From Sinotaia quadrata (taxonomy: Eukaryota > Mollusca > Gastropoda > Architaenioglossa > Viviparidae), in NCBI GenBank assembly GCA_028829895.1, contig CM054177.1:39987564-40051563 (forward strand): DNA of 64,000 nt. The letters are read 5' to 3'. How positions within the stretch are numbered: the stretch's first letter is position 1; each line of letters starts with the position of its first letter. A model generated the notes under the pieces. The model saw only the letters and a list, made by a program, of their open reading frames with translations, searched no databases and had not been told where the DNA came from. Shown here in pieces: positions 47,861 through 57,949 of the stretch. Made by a program: the position numbers and the translations under genes.

Positions 47861-49912
47861 GCAGGGTTATGTTTACAGATGTATTCGTGTGCGAGATTGC
47901 ATATGGAATGGTAAAGTGTCGATAGTACAAAACAATACAACATAAAAAAAAAGACAAGCTGCACTCACCCTTTCAAAACAGTGATAGACAAATTAAAGTT
48001 TTGAAGATTATAATTTATGTTACTATGGGCTCTGTTTCATGCAGCGGTCACTGCAAATCTTTCACAAACATACATTCTGGGATGGGATAACAATAAATGA
48101 TGAAAAAAAGTAAATAAAATAACAAAACTAGATTCTTTAACAGAGCAGTAATTCCCACTAACAGTAGCTACACTAGCAGCACAAAATTACATTCTAAATT
48201 GTTCAACAAAAGTTCTGGAGCTATCAGCTCCATAACAAACAATAACTTAAATTTTTAGTTCAATGATTAAAGAAGACAATTCAAGTTCTTAAAACAACTT
48301 ACATAATCAAAATAATTAATAGTTTTAAGTTTCAAGTTCTCAATAAAGCCTAAGTAAATGAACTAACTTGAGTGCACTGAGGGTTTTTAAGTTTTGTTTA
48401 CTAACAGAGGGTAAGTCTGATGAAAAATGTTGGTCATGACACAAACCCTAGTGTCGAAGGATCAACTTGTCTGTAGGTTGGGTCTAGCAGTTTCCACTAT
48501 TCTCTGACGAGTTGATGTCACACTCCGGATCCACAAGATTGACCTACCTGTCTGTAGGTTAGGTCGGAACGGTTCCACTACCATTATTCTGTGATGAGTT
48601 GTTGTCATGCTTTGCCCTGCAGTGGTGTGTTGTTGTGGCATGGTATCACCCTCCGTCAGTTTGTCTGCCTGGATGCAATCGCTCCACCCACGGAATAGGA
48701 CTGGTTCAAGGCTTCTCACTGTCCCCAGTTAAGGATGTCCTGGCTGACTGCTCTACCATCACAATATAATGGCCCTGCCAGAATAGTGAGAACTTCTTGA
48801 CTTCTTGAACTTCGACTGTGTTTAAGTTGCCCAGTTATTTTTCCATCATAACTGAAGGGTAGTCAACATGGCGACGAGAGACACAAAAGAAATGGCCTCC
48901 TCCCCTTATTCACCAAAACTGTGTTTGTCTCTCTGAATGTCTCTATCTCTCTTCTTTCATTCCTGATTCGAGTCCTAGAAAAATTCTGCTGAGTTTAGCA
49001 TCTTTTCACATGTAATACATGTGTCCTTAAAAGTTCATGTTTCTTTCACTAGCATGCACTTTACTGCATGAGAATTCTGTTTCACTCCCTACACCTCAAG
49101 CACATAAGTTAACTACCTCAAGTGCACTTCAACTACTAGTAACACAATATACTATACTAAATTAAATAAGTATTAATCATATTTATCAATATACCATAAT
49201 AATGAGTAGAATATGCTTTTAAACATATCAATTTTTCTAATTAATCCTTTCACACTCAAATATCACAATAGTGAGATACAACTGCACACATGCAAAATGC
49301 ATAAATCTTGACTTTACATGAACACTTTAAAAGAACAGATTTATTAATGAAATAATAAATGTAGATTTTAAATCATGAACTGCTATGTTGAAATGAATTT
49401 ACAGTTGTCACAGGAAATGAGGGACAGAAATTATATTTTATTTCATTTTAATAAACCGCCAACAAAACTAGTTGAAGTAACCCGAGTTTTGTTATTTTTC
49501 GTATGTAGCATGTAACTTCCAGTAACGGTCACCTAAGATCTCTTTAGTAGACAGACGTTCGTGACGCAGTGTGTGTCAATTATCATATTGAATATATATA
49601 TTAGTTTATGAAGAATATGTATATTAAATAAATTGGGACAACTGCGCACTACGGTCACATGTTGTTGACGAGAGAAATGGCCAGTGCGCATTAGAATTGA
49701 CCACAGAAAAGCGTGCATCACGATTACCACTATATATCCAAGGCAAAAATCATGTCACAGGACATAGCTTCTGGAAGTTTTGGAAACCTTCAGTGAAAGC
49801 TATATAAGAAGCAGAATGAAGACTTTACTCTCAATGTTGAAAACGTCGATTCGTCTGAAGCCAGTCTAACTTCACGTATGAATTATCTCATGTACAGAGA
49901 GTTCATAAAGGA

Positions 49913-50103
49913 AAGCTGCAATAATCTCTTTCCATCCGTTTTCCATCCGTCTGATGCCATATATTGAGTAACGAGGCAAAATTACTCAGTATAATTTTTG
50001 GCAAAGTGGAAAGTTCACTGTCAAGAAAAACCAATGTATGCGACACTGGTTGTATGCAGTTAACGACACGAGGGACCAATCTTGTCATCCCCCCTGTCTG
50101 AGT
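49913..50103. repeat. segment S, copy 1 (direct repeat)
   Basis: This 191-bp sequence matches 53957-54148 almost exactly, in the same orientation. It starts AAGCTGCAATAATCTCTTTC and ends ATCCCCCCTGTCTGAGT, with a few differences (taacgagg versus tgacgagg; one extra base near the end). It truncates the gag-protease frame. None of its six frames gave a domain I recognise. Confidence 0.93.
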
Positions 50104-52061
50104 GGTGTAGGGGTAAATAAACACGTGGTGCTTCTAGTATCATTTTCCTTAAAGTCGGTGCGCCGAAACGCTAGTCCGTCCTTCAGGAAATACGTAATTG
50201 TCGCATACTTGCTGGACGTAATAGTGTTTTTCCGTGCCAGCTTTAGCATTGAGGACAAGCTTTTGTCCTCCTGCTGCAGGTGACTGAGTTGACTTGGGGT
50301 CAACTGCGGAAATGTGTTCTCGACTATCTTTAGAGCTGGGGGTCCTTGTTTACTACGTTCCCGTTGTGCTCTAGTGGTTACGGGGAGAACAGGATAGATG
50401 CCATCAGTGTGTGTGTCACACTGCCCGGGCGATAGTATGAATCCGAACTGCATGTCTCTTATTACTGCGGCGGTGACTGTACCGGAAAATACGGGTGACG
50501 TAACATGTACAGTGGCTCTTGGACATGTGCTAAGGTGTCCCATAACACATCGAATGCGGACACTACCCCTTAGATACTGTTCAGGGCGTACAAGTTTAGC
50601 ATTTATGCAGCTTATGGACGCGCCTGTATCGACCAGTATTTTGACTCTTTTTCCGTTTACTGTAGCCTGTTGGGTCTTTAGAGTTGCACCTGTTTCAGTG
50701 CATACTTTTACATCACGTGGACTGGGACAGTTCTGAGAACTATGCCCCTTCCCTTTGCAAGTGTAACATGTCATAGGCGGGGAGTCACGTGTGTGACGTC
50801 GTACGTCTTGTGACTTAGTATATGTCCGCTGTACCGGTTCGGGTTTTTCCGATTTCGTCATTGGTCGGTTCGGTTTCGGTGTATACTTCTGCCGATTTGT
50901 AAGAGGAGGGCGTGGTGCACTCCTCGTAATTACCGGATCAGGGTAATCATTATAAGTGTCTGCTAACTTCAACATATCACTGAAGTTAGTCGGAGGATTT
51001 CGCTGCAAATATGTCGTCATTGCAGGCGGAGCAATATGGAGAAATTGATCTCTTAATATCAAGTCAAATAGGCCCTCATATGTCTTCCGGATGTCTGTCA
51101 AATCAATCCATCTATCAAGATAATGGCGTAACCGGGTACCGAAGGCTTGCATGGTGTCATTTGCTTTAGGTATGGCTCTCCTAAACATTTTTCGAAAGCC
51201 TTCTGCTGTACATTGAAAAGTACGCATCAAACCCGTTTTGAGATCTGCATAAGTAATAGCGGGATCGCGCGTTAGATCAGTAAATGCACGCGAGCTTTCA
51301 CCTTGGAGTATTTGACCGAGTTGTTGTTTCTTTTCAATGTCAGTGTAATTAAAGTTGGCAATGAAACTGTCAAAGCGTGTCAAAAACTCGTCAATCGTCT
51401 CGACTTCATGGTTAAAGAAAGCTAGCCATGTCCGGGGTTTATTTAATTCGGCCTGTTGCTTAGCAGTCCCATCTAACAACTTCTCTCTAGCTGTTACCTC
51501 TTGCTTAGCTAATTCAAGCTGTTCCTGATGTGCTCTAGCTTTTAACTTAAGCTTTTTCTCTTCTACTTCCTGCCTTTTATCTTCTAAATCCCTAGCAGAC
51601 TGAATCTTTAATAACTCTATTTCTCTTGCCTCTTTCGCTCTTTTTTCCTCTAGCTCATTTTTCCTATCCTCTAGTTCTCTCAGGTTTTGCATCTCTAGCT
51701 GTTTAGCTATCTGTCTCTTTTCTTCTAGCTCTATAGCTTCTTTCGCTCTTTTTTCCTCTAACTCTCTCGCCTCTTTCGATCTTTTTTCCTCTAGCTCTCT
51801 CAGAGTTTGCATCTCTAGATGTTTAGCTATCTGTCTCTTATCTTCTAGCTCTATAGCCTCTTTCGATCTTTTTTCCTCTAACTCTCTCGCCTCTTTCGAT
51901 CTTTTTTCCTCTAGCTCTCTCACCTCTTTCGCCTCATTTTCTTTCGCAACATACCATTTAGCTATCTCCTCATCCACGTATTTCTTTAAGTCGGCTTTCT
52001 CATACCCGAATTCTCTACCCATAGCCATGAGTTCTTTCTTTATGTTTACTAGCTCGGCCAT
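50085..52061 (-). CDS. retrotransposon Gag-protease polyprotein (truncated pol)
   Basis: This is an open frame of 658 codons. Residues about 20-205 form a highly charged coiled coil built from ELEEKRSKEAR-type repeats. Residues about 212-375 resemble a retrotransposon capsid/SCAN-like domain (TIDEFLTRFDSF, LGQILQGESSRAF, LILRDQFL). A CCHC zinc knuckle, CYTCKGKGHSSQNC, lies near residue 430. An aspartic protease follows near 472 with the catalytic motif ILVDTGAS. The tail (about 575-655) looks like the linker that precedes integrase, not reverse transcriptase. The frame then runs into segment S at 50103 and stops at 50085. The start Met is followed by a plausible charged N-terminus. It is not a host gene: capsid, knuckle and protease in one frame beside LTRs mark a transposon. 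Confidence 0.9.
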   Translation of the reverse strand: MAELVNIKKELMAMGREFGYEKADLKKYVDEEIAKWYVAKENEAKEVRELEEKRSKEARELEEKRSKEAIELEDKRQIAKHLEMQTLRELEEKRSKEARELEEKRAKEAIELEEKRQIAKQLEMQNLRELEDRKNELEEKRAKEAREIELLKIQSARDLEDKRQEVEEKKLKLKARAHQEQLELAKQEVTAREKLLDGTAKQQAELNKPRTWLAFFNHEVETIDEFLTRFDSFIANFNYTDIEKKQQLGQILQGESSRAFTDLTRDPAITYADLKTGLMRTFQCTAEGFRKMFRRAIPKANDTMQAFGTRLRHYLDRWIDLTDIRKTYEGLFDLILRDQFLHIAPPAMTTYLQRNPPTNFSDMLKLADTYNDYPDPVITRSAPRPPLTNRQKYTPKPNRPMTKSEKPEPVQRTYTKSQDVRRHTRDSPPMTCYTCKGKGHSSQNCPSPRDVKVCTETGATLKTQQATVNGKRVKILVDTGASISCINAKLVRPEQYLRGSVRIRCVMGHLSTCPRATVHVTSPVFSGTVTAAVIRDMQFGFILSPGQCDTHTDGIYPVLPVTTRAQRERSKQGPPALKIVENTFPQLTPSQLSHLQQEDKSLSSMLKLARKNTITSSKYATITYFLKDGLAFRRTDFKENDTRSTTCLFTPTPLRQGG

Positions 52062-52519
52062 TTTTAAAATTTGCTAGTTATCACGAGTATGGATAAAGTG
52101 ACTTAGAATATTCGCGGGATTTTGACCTCTGTAGGTCACAAGTGGTGCAATGGTGTGCGTATGAACACCAGCCACCACGTGATTAGGATTATGAGAAACA
52201 CGAATAAAAGGAGTCCTAATCGCAAATTTGCAGTTAGTAAAACAACGGTTGCTAATGTAGCGTACAAAATATCGATCTATGTACGTCTAAACACGAGTCG
52301 GTACGCGTTAACGATAATAGCGTAAAGATTATAAAACTTATTTCAACACAATAATAAGTCTTATCAAAATCCAGTTCACCTAAGTCTCAATAGCAAAGCC
52401 CTAACATGCAATAAACAATGCATAATGGTGATGAGATAGAAAAGCAGGAAAGAGATGACACTTTCTTATAACAACACAATTTACCTTGTCAGATCACGGT
52501 CAGTGGTCACCAGAAGTTT
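52062..52519 (-). other. retrotransposon 5' leader with possible primer-binding site
   Basis: This untranslated stretch lies between the LTR arm and gag. On the minus strand TGGTGACCACTGACC (about 52519-52500) begins within about seven bases of the LTR boundary; TGG at this place is the usual start of a tRNA primer-binding site. The exact primer is not assigned. Confidence 0.5.
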
Positions 52520-53466
52520 ACAAAACGGAGGGCTCGTTACAAGCCGTCCCCGAGCTGAAGTTAGAGATGCAAGGGGTGAAGTCTATTTTTGGCCTGCTCC
52601 GGTGCACCTCCAAGAAAAGCCCGTGACGTGTGCCAGTACTACGTCGCGTCAAGTTGTTACATAGACACACATGACATACACCATTGATGTTTGGGTGGGG
52701 CCCAATTTATTAATGTCATGCCAAGGAACGTTTTATTGGCGGTGTGTGTTGTGAGTGTGTATCATAAATGTGAATAAATGGACGAACAGACGAACGGTGC
52801 AAAACAGTAGTACAAATTCTTTCGTCCCTCTCAAAAACTATGAATAACAAGAGAGTTGAAAGATGTTTAAATCAGGTTATTTATTCCCGATTTAAAAAGG
52901 GGCACTACTCTTTCACACAGTGATTAATCATTCATTCAACTTTCCAATGTCATACACTCTGTGGGAAATAAGGGGAGATGAAAATGATGAAATTCAAAAT
53001 ATAAAATAAAGATTAATTACACAATTCCTATGCGGCAAATGGGGCCGCTTTAACAATAGTTCACATGTAAAATAAGCATTACTTTTAACATTAGAGTTCT
53101 TATTTTGCAAACGATATAATAGTGTTCATTTTCTTAGAGTTCTAGAGTTAAGTATGTGCGCGTTAGCCGTGCTAATTGATTACTCACTATTAATGTCAGA
53201 GTTCCAAGGAGATGACGTAAGCTCACACGTCACTTATAAGCGGCACTTCAAAGTGAAGATCACGACGCAATTGAGGCGTCGCATTACAGGTGAAGATTCT
53301 GCAGAATCTAGGCACCACTTTCAGATTATCACTGGGGAGAAATCTGAAATTTAGCTGACTGTTGTCAGCCTCGATAATTATCGTTGTTTGTCGTGGAAAC
53401 GGACACCTCAACGACGTTTAGCATTATCGGGTGGAGTCGTCCAGTGGGATGTGTCGTCGCATTACA
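52520..53466 (-). repeat. LTR-containing arm 1 (element sense, minus strand)
   Basis: This 947-bp arm is the reverse complement of 54219-55165 with only a few mismatches. Read on the minus strand it begins with the last codons of the pol-end frame (MRRHIPLDDSTR then stop, about 53460-53424), then the LTR proper. The LTR holds AATAAATAACC and other AATAAA-type signals and ends at CGTTTTGT beside the leader. The exact LTR 5' end was not fixed because no clean polypurine tract was seen. Confidence 0.88.
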
Positions 53467-53950
53467 ATCTCGACTTGATCGACTGTAACTGCGGAGTTAG
53501 GCTGGGTTTCGGCGGACATCATGTCTGTACTGAAATTGGAGTCTTCCAATTGTATCAGTGCGACATTCACGTTTTGTATCTGTTCGTCGCTGCGTTCATA
53601 GTAACGCTTTAGCATATTTATGTGATAGGTTTTCTGCTTATTTCCTATCTGTATGCTGTAGTCGTTCTGCTTCACACGCTTAATAACGCGGTAGGGTCCA
53701 CGCCAGTGCATTTGCATGTGGTTGTTATGTGTGGGCCGCAAGAGTAACACGAGCTGACCTGGTTCGAGGTTACGTTCCACAGCAGTACGGTCAAAATTTC
53801 GCTTGTATCGGGGTTGTTTTTCGCGAATGTTTTCCTGTGCTAAGTGACATGTCTCGGTCAGACGTTGACGTAGTTCGGCTACGTACGTGTGAACATCTTT
53901 ACCATCGGTCACAGTGTCTCCCTTGACCCATGTTTCTTTAATTAGTTTCT
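53424..53950 (-). pseudogene. integrase C-terminal fragment fused to pol end
   Basis: The minus-strand frame encodes VAELRQRLTETCHLAQENIR, LEPGQLVLLLRPT, MHWRGPYRVIKRV and TYHINMLKRYY. This is the SH3/GPY-F-like C-terminal domain of Ty3/Gypsy integrases. The zinc-binding and catalytic core that should precede it are missing; the frame meets segment S at 53957. After VDQVEI the sequence enters the inverted arm at 53466 and stops at 53424, so reverse transcriptase and RNase H, if they followed integrase, were deleted at this junction. Confidence 0.85.
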
Positions 53951-53956
53951 TTAATT

Positions 53957-54148
53957 AAGCTGCAATAATCTCTTTCCATCCGTTTTCCATCCATCTGATG
54001 CCATATATTGAGTGACGAGGCAAAATTACTCAGTATAATTTTTGGCAAAGTGGAAAGTTCACTGTCAAGAAAAACCAATGTATGCGACACTGGTTGTATG
54101 CAGTTAACGACACGAGGGACCCAATTTTGTCATCCCCCCTGTCTGAGT
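53957..54148. repeat. segment S, copy 2 (direct repeat)
   Basis: This is the second copy of the sequence at 49913-50103. It lies directly upstream, in element sense, of the integrase fragment. Two S copies in the same orientation, 3.85 kb apart, suggest tandem duplication or recombination between element copies. Confidence 0.93.
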
Positions 54149-54218
54149 TCGTTTGGCAGTCTATCCCGCGATTGAGAAGGCTAGCGCCGGAGACAGATAT
54201 CCGGATTTCTACACTCAA

Positions 54219-55165
54219 TGTAATGCGACGACACATCCCACTGGACGACTCCACCCGATAATGCTAAACGTCATTGAGGTGTCCGTTTCCACGACAAACA
54301 ACGATAATTATCGAGGCTGACAACAGTCAGCTAAATTTCAGATTTCTCCCCAGTGATAATCTGAAAGTGGTGCCTAGATTCTGCAGAATCTTCACCTGTA
54401 ATGCGACGCCTCAATTGCGTCGTGATCTTCACTTTGAAGTGCCGCTTATAAGTGACGTGTGAGCTTACGTCATCTCCTTGGAACTCTGACATTAATAGTG
54501 AGTAATCAATTAGCACGGCTAACGCGCACATACTTAACTCTAGAACTCTAAGAAAATGAACACTATTATATCGTTTGCAAAATAAGAACTCTAATGTTAA
54601 AAGTAATGCTTATTTTACATGTGAACTATTGTTAAAGCGGCCCCATTTGCCGCATAGGAATTGTGTAATTAATCTTTATTTTATATTTTGAATTTCATCA
54701 TTTTCATCTCCCCTTATTTCCCACAGAGTGTATGACATTGGAAAGTTGAATGAATGATTAATCACTGTGCGAAAGAGTAGTGCCCCTTTTTAAATCGGGA
54801 ATAAATAACCTGATTTAAACATCTTTCAACTCTCTTGTTATTCATAGTTTTTGAGAGGGACGAAAGAATTTGTACTACTGTTTTGCACCGTTCGTCTGTT
54901 CGTCCATTTATTCACATTTATGATACACACTCACAACACACACCGCCAATAAAACGTTCCTTGGCATGACATTAATAAATTGGGCCCCACCCAAACATCA
55001 ATGGTGTATGTCATGTGTGTCTATGTAACAACTTGACGCGACGTAGTACTGGCACACGTCACGGGCTTTTCTTGGAGGTGCACCGGAGCAGGCCAAAAAT
55101 AGACTTCACCCCTTGCATCTCTAACTTCAGCTCGGGGACGGCTTGTAACGAGCCTCCCGTTTTGT
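54219..55165 (+). repeat. LTR-containing arm 2 (inverted)
   Basis: This 947-bp arm is the inverted counterpart of 52520-53466. It starts TGTAATGCGACGACACATCC and ends CCCGTTTTGT, after which the sequences diverge (gacagct here; aaacttc in arm 1). Mismatches seen include cattgagg versus cgttgagg and tgcgaaag versus tgtgaaag. The 752-bp interval between the arms would be the loop of a long hairpin. The outer edge probably marks the element-host boundary. Confidence 0.9.
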
Positions 55166-55499
55166 GACAGCTATATACTAGTGTTTTTTGTAGAATAAAC
55201 TGACCGTAGTTATATGGTGGTTGGGCGACCTTGACCGGATGATTGAAGTAATAATAAAAAAAATATATCTCTTATTTCTGGTGTCTACTTCCTGCCCCCC
55301 CCCCCCCAACATCCACGATTCTAGACACTAGACAATTAAAGACTATTAAATATACTTTCACATACTGAGCAAATTTGGATCTACAGATCACTATGTTGTA
55401 ACTTTATCATATAACTAAAGATTATTAGAGTGCAAGATGTCTGCACAATTTGCATATGTCTGTAATTCTTCCATTCAATCTATCTCATTATCTGTTAAA

Positions 55500-56290
55500 T
55501 GATATATCTGAAAAAGAACCAAAGTGCAAGACATTAAATCTCTTACTGAAATATAACAAAATATTTGTAATCTCTCAATGAAATACAACACATCTGGTGG
55601 AGAATGACTCAAAGGCATGCAAAACGGAGAAAACAAAACATCTCACTAAAACTAAACTGCATACAGTACAGAAAGTTTAGAACCTCTTAAGACTGTGAAC
55701 CCCATATAATCTCTCACCAGAATGCAACAAAATCACACAAAATCACCAAAACAATCTTAGTGAACTCTCAGAATGGAAAGACAGTACAGAGAACTTGGAA
55801 TGCACAAGAAAGAAGCTAACATAAGAACTAAAGAAGTCAAACAGAAATGTTCACTTGAATGTGAGCAGAATACAGAGAACTGCTCAAGAAATGCAATAGA
55901 ACACAATGGATTTGCAACACAAATATATCACTGGATAGCAACAATAAGAACCTCTATTATGACTTAAACAAGAGAAGTATTCACAGAATATGACACAGTA
56001 TGTCTCACTGACTATAGCACATAATTTTCTCACTGGCTTACAATACATAAACCTCTCACTGGAATGCAGCATACTGAACTTTCTCAGTGAATGCAATATA
56101 TAAACTTCTTACTAGACTGAAACACAGGATTTCTGAATGAAATACAACACTCAACACAGTTTAATGATTTTTTTTTTTAAAGTACACCTTGTACTGGAAT
56201 GAATACAAAGAACCTCTCATTGAAAAGCAGCACACAGCTGTTCCCACTGAAATGCAACAGACAGAAAAATACTGCACTGGACAAGACAAG
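55500..56290. repeat. degenerate tandem array, about 30-bp unit
   Basis: Diverged units contain CCTCTCACTGGAATGCAGCA, AAATACAACACA and AGAACCTCTC. It borders the exon at 56528-56681. A small plus-strand frame through it (55773-55967) is not considered a gene. Confidence 0.7.
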
Positions 56291-56527
56291 AGAATGGTGT
56301 GAATATAAATGTGATTATGGATGAGAATCATTTACAATGAACCCTCATGCACAGATTTTCTTAGTGTAAGGTAATAATTAAATCTATATTTATTATTTAA
56401 TCAATAAAATTTGTTTCTGTATTTAAACTAATTTACTTTATTTTTACTTTTATTTTACTTTACTTATTACTCTACCTTATTTACTGTAATTTCCATACCT
56501 GCATAATATAAATATTGATTTACTAAC

Positions 56528-56681
56528 CTCATTGCCTGTTGATATGATGACAACTGTGGGCTTCTGATAACATTGCACAACAGTGACCCCAGTTGTGGCC
56601 AAAAGGCCAAGTTCTGCTGGACCCAATCTTTGTCCTTTGTGCAACAAGTGTTGGCCACTTGCTATATCCGAACCAATAGGC
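56528..56681 (-). CDS. GPHN: gephyrin E-domain exon 2 of 6
   Basis: This 154-bp exon is one base plus 51 codons. The acceptor is tttttgcatag and the donor is GAG|gttagt. The first G completes the Arg codon left by the previous exon, giving DIRPIGSDI across the junction. It encodes RPIGSDIASG, then GPAELGLLATTGVTVV, and ends at STGNE. The RP-G-DI and LLA-G motifs are typical of the MoeA fold leading into the MogA-like subdomain. The exon ends in phase 0, so STGNE joins LVEPKEP of the next exon, as in gephyrins. No stop or frameshift is present. Confidence 0.95.
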
Positions 56682-57773
56682 CTATGCAAAAAGAACATAA
56701 TGAAAACACTGAGTTCATATTATGTGGCATTTGATTCTAATTTTATTTGTATTGTAAAAATTCATGGTGAAAACTAAGGTAATAATTATTTCTCTATAAT
56801 GCCCCAAGGTGAAGATAAATTATAGTTCATTCTCTATGTAATATCTAATGATGAAGACTAAGAACTCTCATCTTGTGTTGTCCAGCCCTAATATGGACTC
56901 CAGTGATACAATAACTAATTAACTATACAGTTAACTCTCATTATCTGCACTTCCCTTTATTTGCATATCTTTAGTTCCACTCAGGTATGATTATAACCAC
57001 TATTCTCACTATGCAAGAGGTCTGCAATTGTAAGTTGGAAATCACAAATCAGGTTTCAATCAAGAGATTCTTAAAAAAAAACGTCTTCACTTGCTTATAG
57101 GTAAAATCTAAAGATGCCATTCAGATATAAAAACTCAGTATAAAGACATTTAAAAAATACTGACATTGTATTTTAACGCATATTTTTCAGCTTTATATAC
57201 AGATTGTATTGTATAACTTACTATTCTAGTACCTTAATGAGAGTGAATATTATTGTACTATTAAAAAATCAATTTCAAACAATCAAAATCTTATGCAATC
57301 CTTTTGTTATGTGTACAAATACTTTTAAGTGTATAGAACTTCTGCTTCTGAAACATTTTTTTTTTACATTTTCTGAACACAAACCCTTTTTCTGGATAGT
57401 GAACATTAAAATCTCAAACCTTATATCTTGCTCTACAGGGGACTCTGTCAAGACATTGATTAAGCATGTTTACTTGTTAAATGTAAATTCTCTAAACTGT
57501 ATTTACCTTAAAATGGGCCTGGAAATACAATGATTAAGAATATTTATTTGGTAAAAGTAAAATCTCTAAATTTTCTTACCTTAAAATGGATCTGGAAATA
57601 CAGTGATTAAGCATATTTACTTGGTAAATATAAAATCCCTAAAATGGGCCTGACAATACACAATGATTAAGAATGTTCTAATGGTAATGGAATATAATCT
57701 TCAACTGTATGTCTTGTCCATAAGCAGACTTAGACATGACTGCAATTAACAAAGGGAAAATTAAAGTCTCTAC
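56682..57773 (-). other. gephyrin intron of 1.1 kb
   Basis: It runs from gtagag (57773) to the acceptor gcatag (56682) on the minus strand. It holds a tandem array of about 70 bp in three units at 57450-57670 (TTAAAATGG, CTGGAAATACA, TGATTAAG, TTTACTTGGTAAA). The rest is AT-rich with nothing seen. Confidence 0.85.
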
Positions 57774-57949
57774 CTTATGTCTTGCCCTGGAGTAGGATCT
57801 GATAGAATATAAACCTCCAATTCTTCACCATTCTTATCAGAACATTCTAGTCGTGTGTCTTCTACCTGCACAACAGCATCTGCTCCTGGAGGCAGAGGTG
57901 CTCCAGTATTAATGCGCATGCAGTAGCCATTAGTCACTGTCCTCTCAGG
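57774..57949 (-). CDS. GPHN: gephyrin E-domain exon 1 of 6 in window
   Basis: This 176-bp exon holds 58 codons plus two bases. It starts in phase 0 after an acceptor ending in gtgcag and ends with AG before gtagag. It encodes [20 protein letters not shown] followed by an acidic stretch, ending in GQDI plus a split Arg codon. The TGAP...PGADAVV...E block is a hallmark of MoeA/gephyrin E domains. An open frame continues a few codons past the acceptor into the intron, so the start was set by alignment to remembered gephyrin and by the AG. The exon just upstream, expected to carry the conserved DGYA block, was not found between 57950 and 64000. Confidence 0.93.

Larger units (their letters stand above)
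49913..55165. mobile_element. rearranged Ty3/Gypsy-type LTR retrotransposon complex
   Basis: Reading the minus strand from 55165 down: an LTR-containing arm in antisense (55165-54219), a 70-bp segment, segment S (54148-53957), an integrase C-terminal piece, an LTR-containing arm in sense (53466-52520), leader, a gag-protease frame (52061-50085), and segment S again (50103-49913). No reverse transcriptase or RNase H was found. The LTR at 52520-53400 serves as the 3' LTR of the integrase piece and the 5' LTR of the gag piece, so at least two element copies have been fused. The two arms differ at only a few bases, so the events are recent. Confidence 0.85.
47394..56527 (-). other. gephyrin intron of 9.1 kb
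   Basis: It runs from gttagt (56527) to ttttag (47394) on the minus strand and hosts the LTR retrotransposon complex (49913-55165) and the array at 55500-56290. The stretch 47870-48430 is AT-rich with nothing seen. The stretch 48440-49910 has higher GC patches, including an imperfect duplication (48465-48585, CTTGTCTGTAGGTT) and possible decayed LTR material (about 49470-49912). Confidence 0.85.
2698..57949 (-). other. GPHN: gephyrin gene body (partial; six internal exons)
   Basis: This is the span of the gephyrin exons seen here. Gephyrin inserts molybdate into adenylated molybdopterin to finish the molybdenum cofactor, in the cytosol; in vertebrates it also scaffolds glycine and GABA-A receptors. 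The six exons have the order, phases and conserved blocks of the MoeA-like E domain ([50 protein letters not shown]). Intron lengths from 5' to 3' are 1,092, 9,134, 1,891, 2,734 and 39,612 bp. The MogA-like G domain and the linker should lie above 64000, and the last 70-80 residues below position 1. Whether this protein clusters receptors in this animal cannot be judged from the window. Confidence 0.93.

Noticed and set aside
50085..52061. Gag-like frame as a domesticated host gene
   Set aside because: It is flanked by LTR sequence, carries knuckle and protease, and breaks into a truncated pol; there is no evidence for host function.
54331..54531. Identical 66-codon frames at 53154-53354 and 54331-54531 as a duplicated gene
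   Set aside because: They are the two copies of the LTR read in opposite directions; no known domain.
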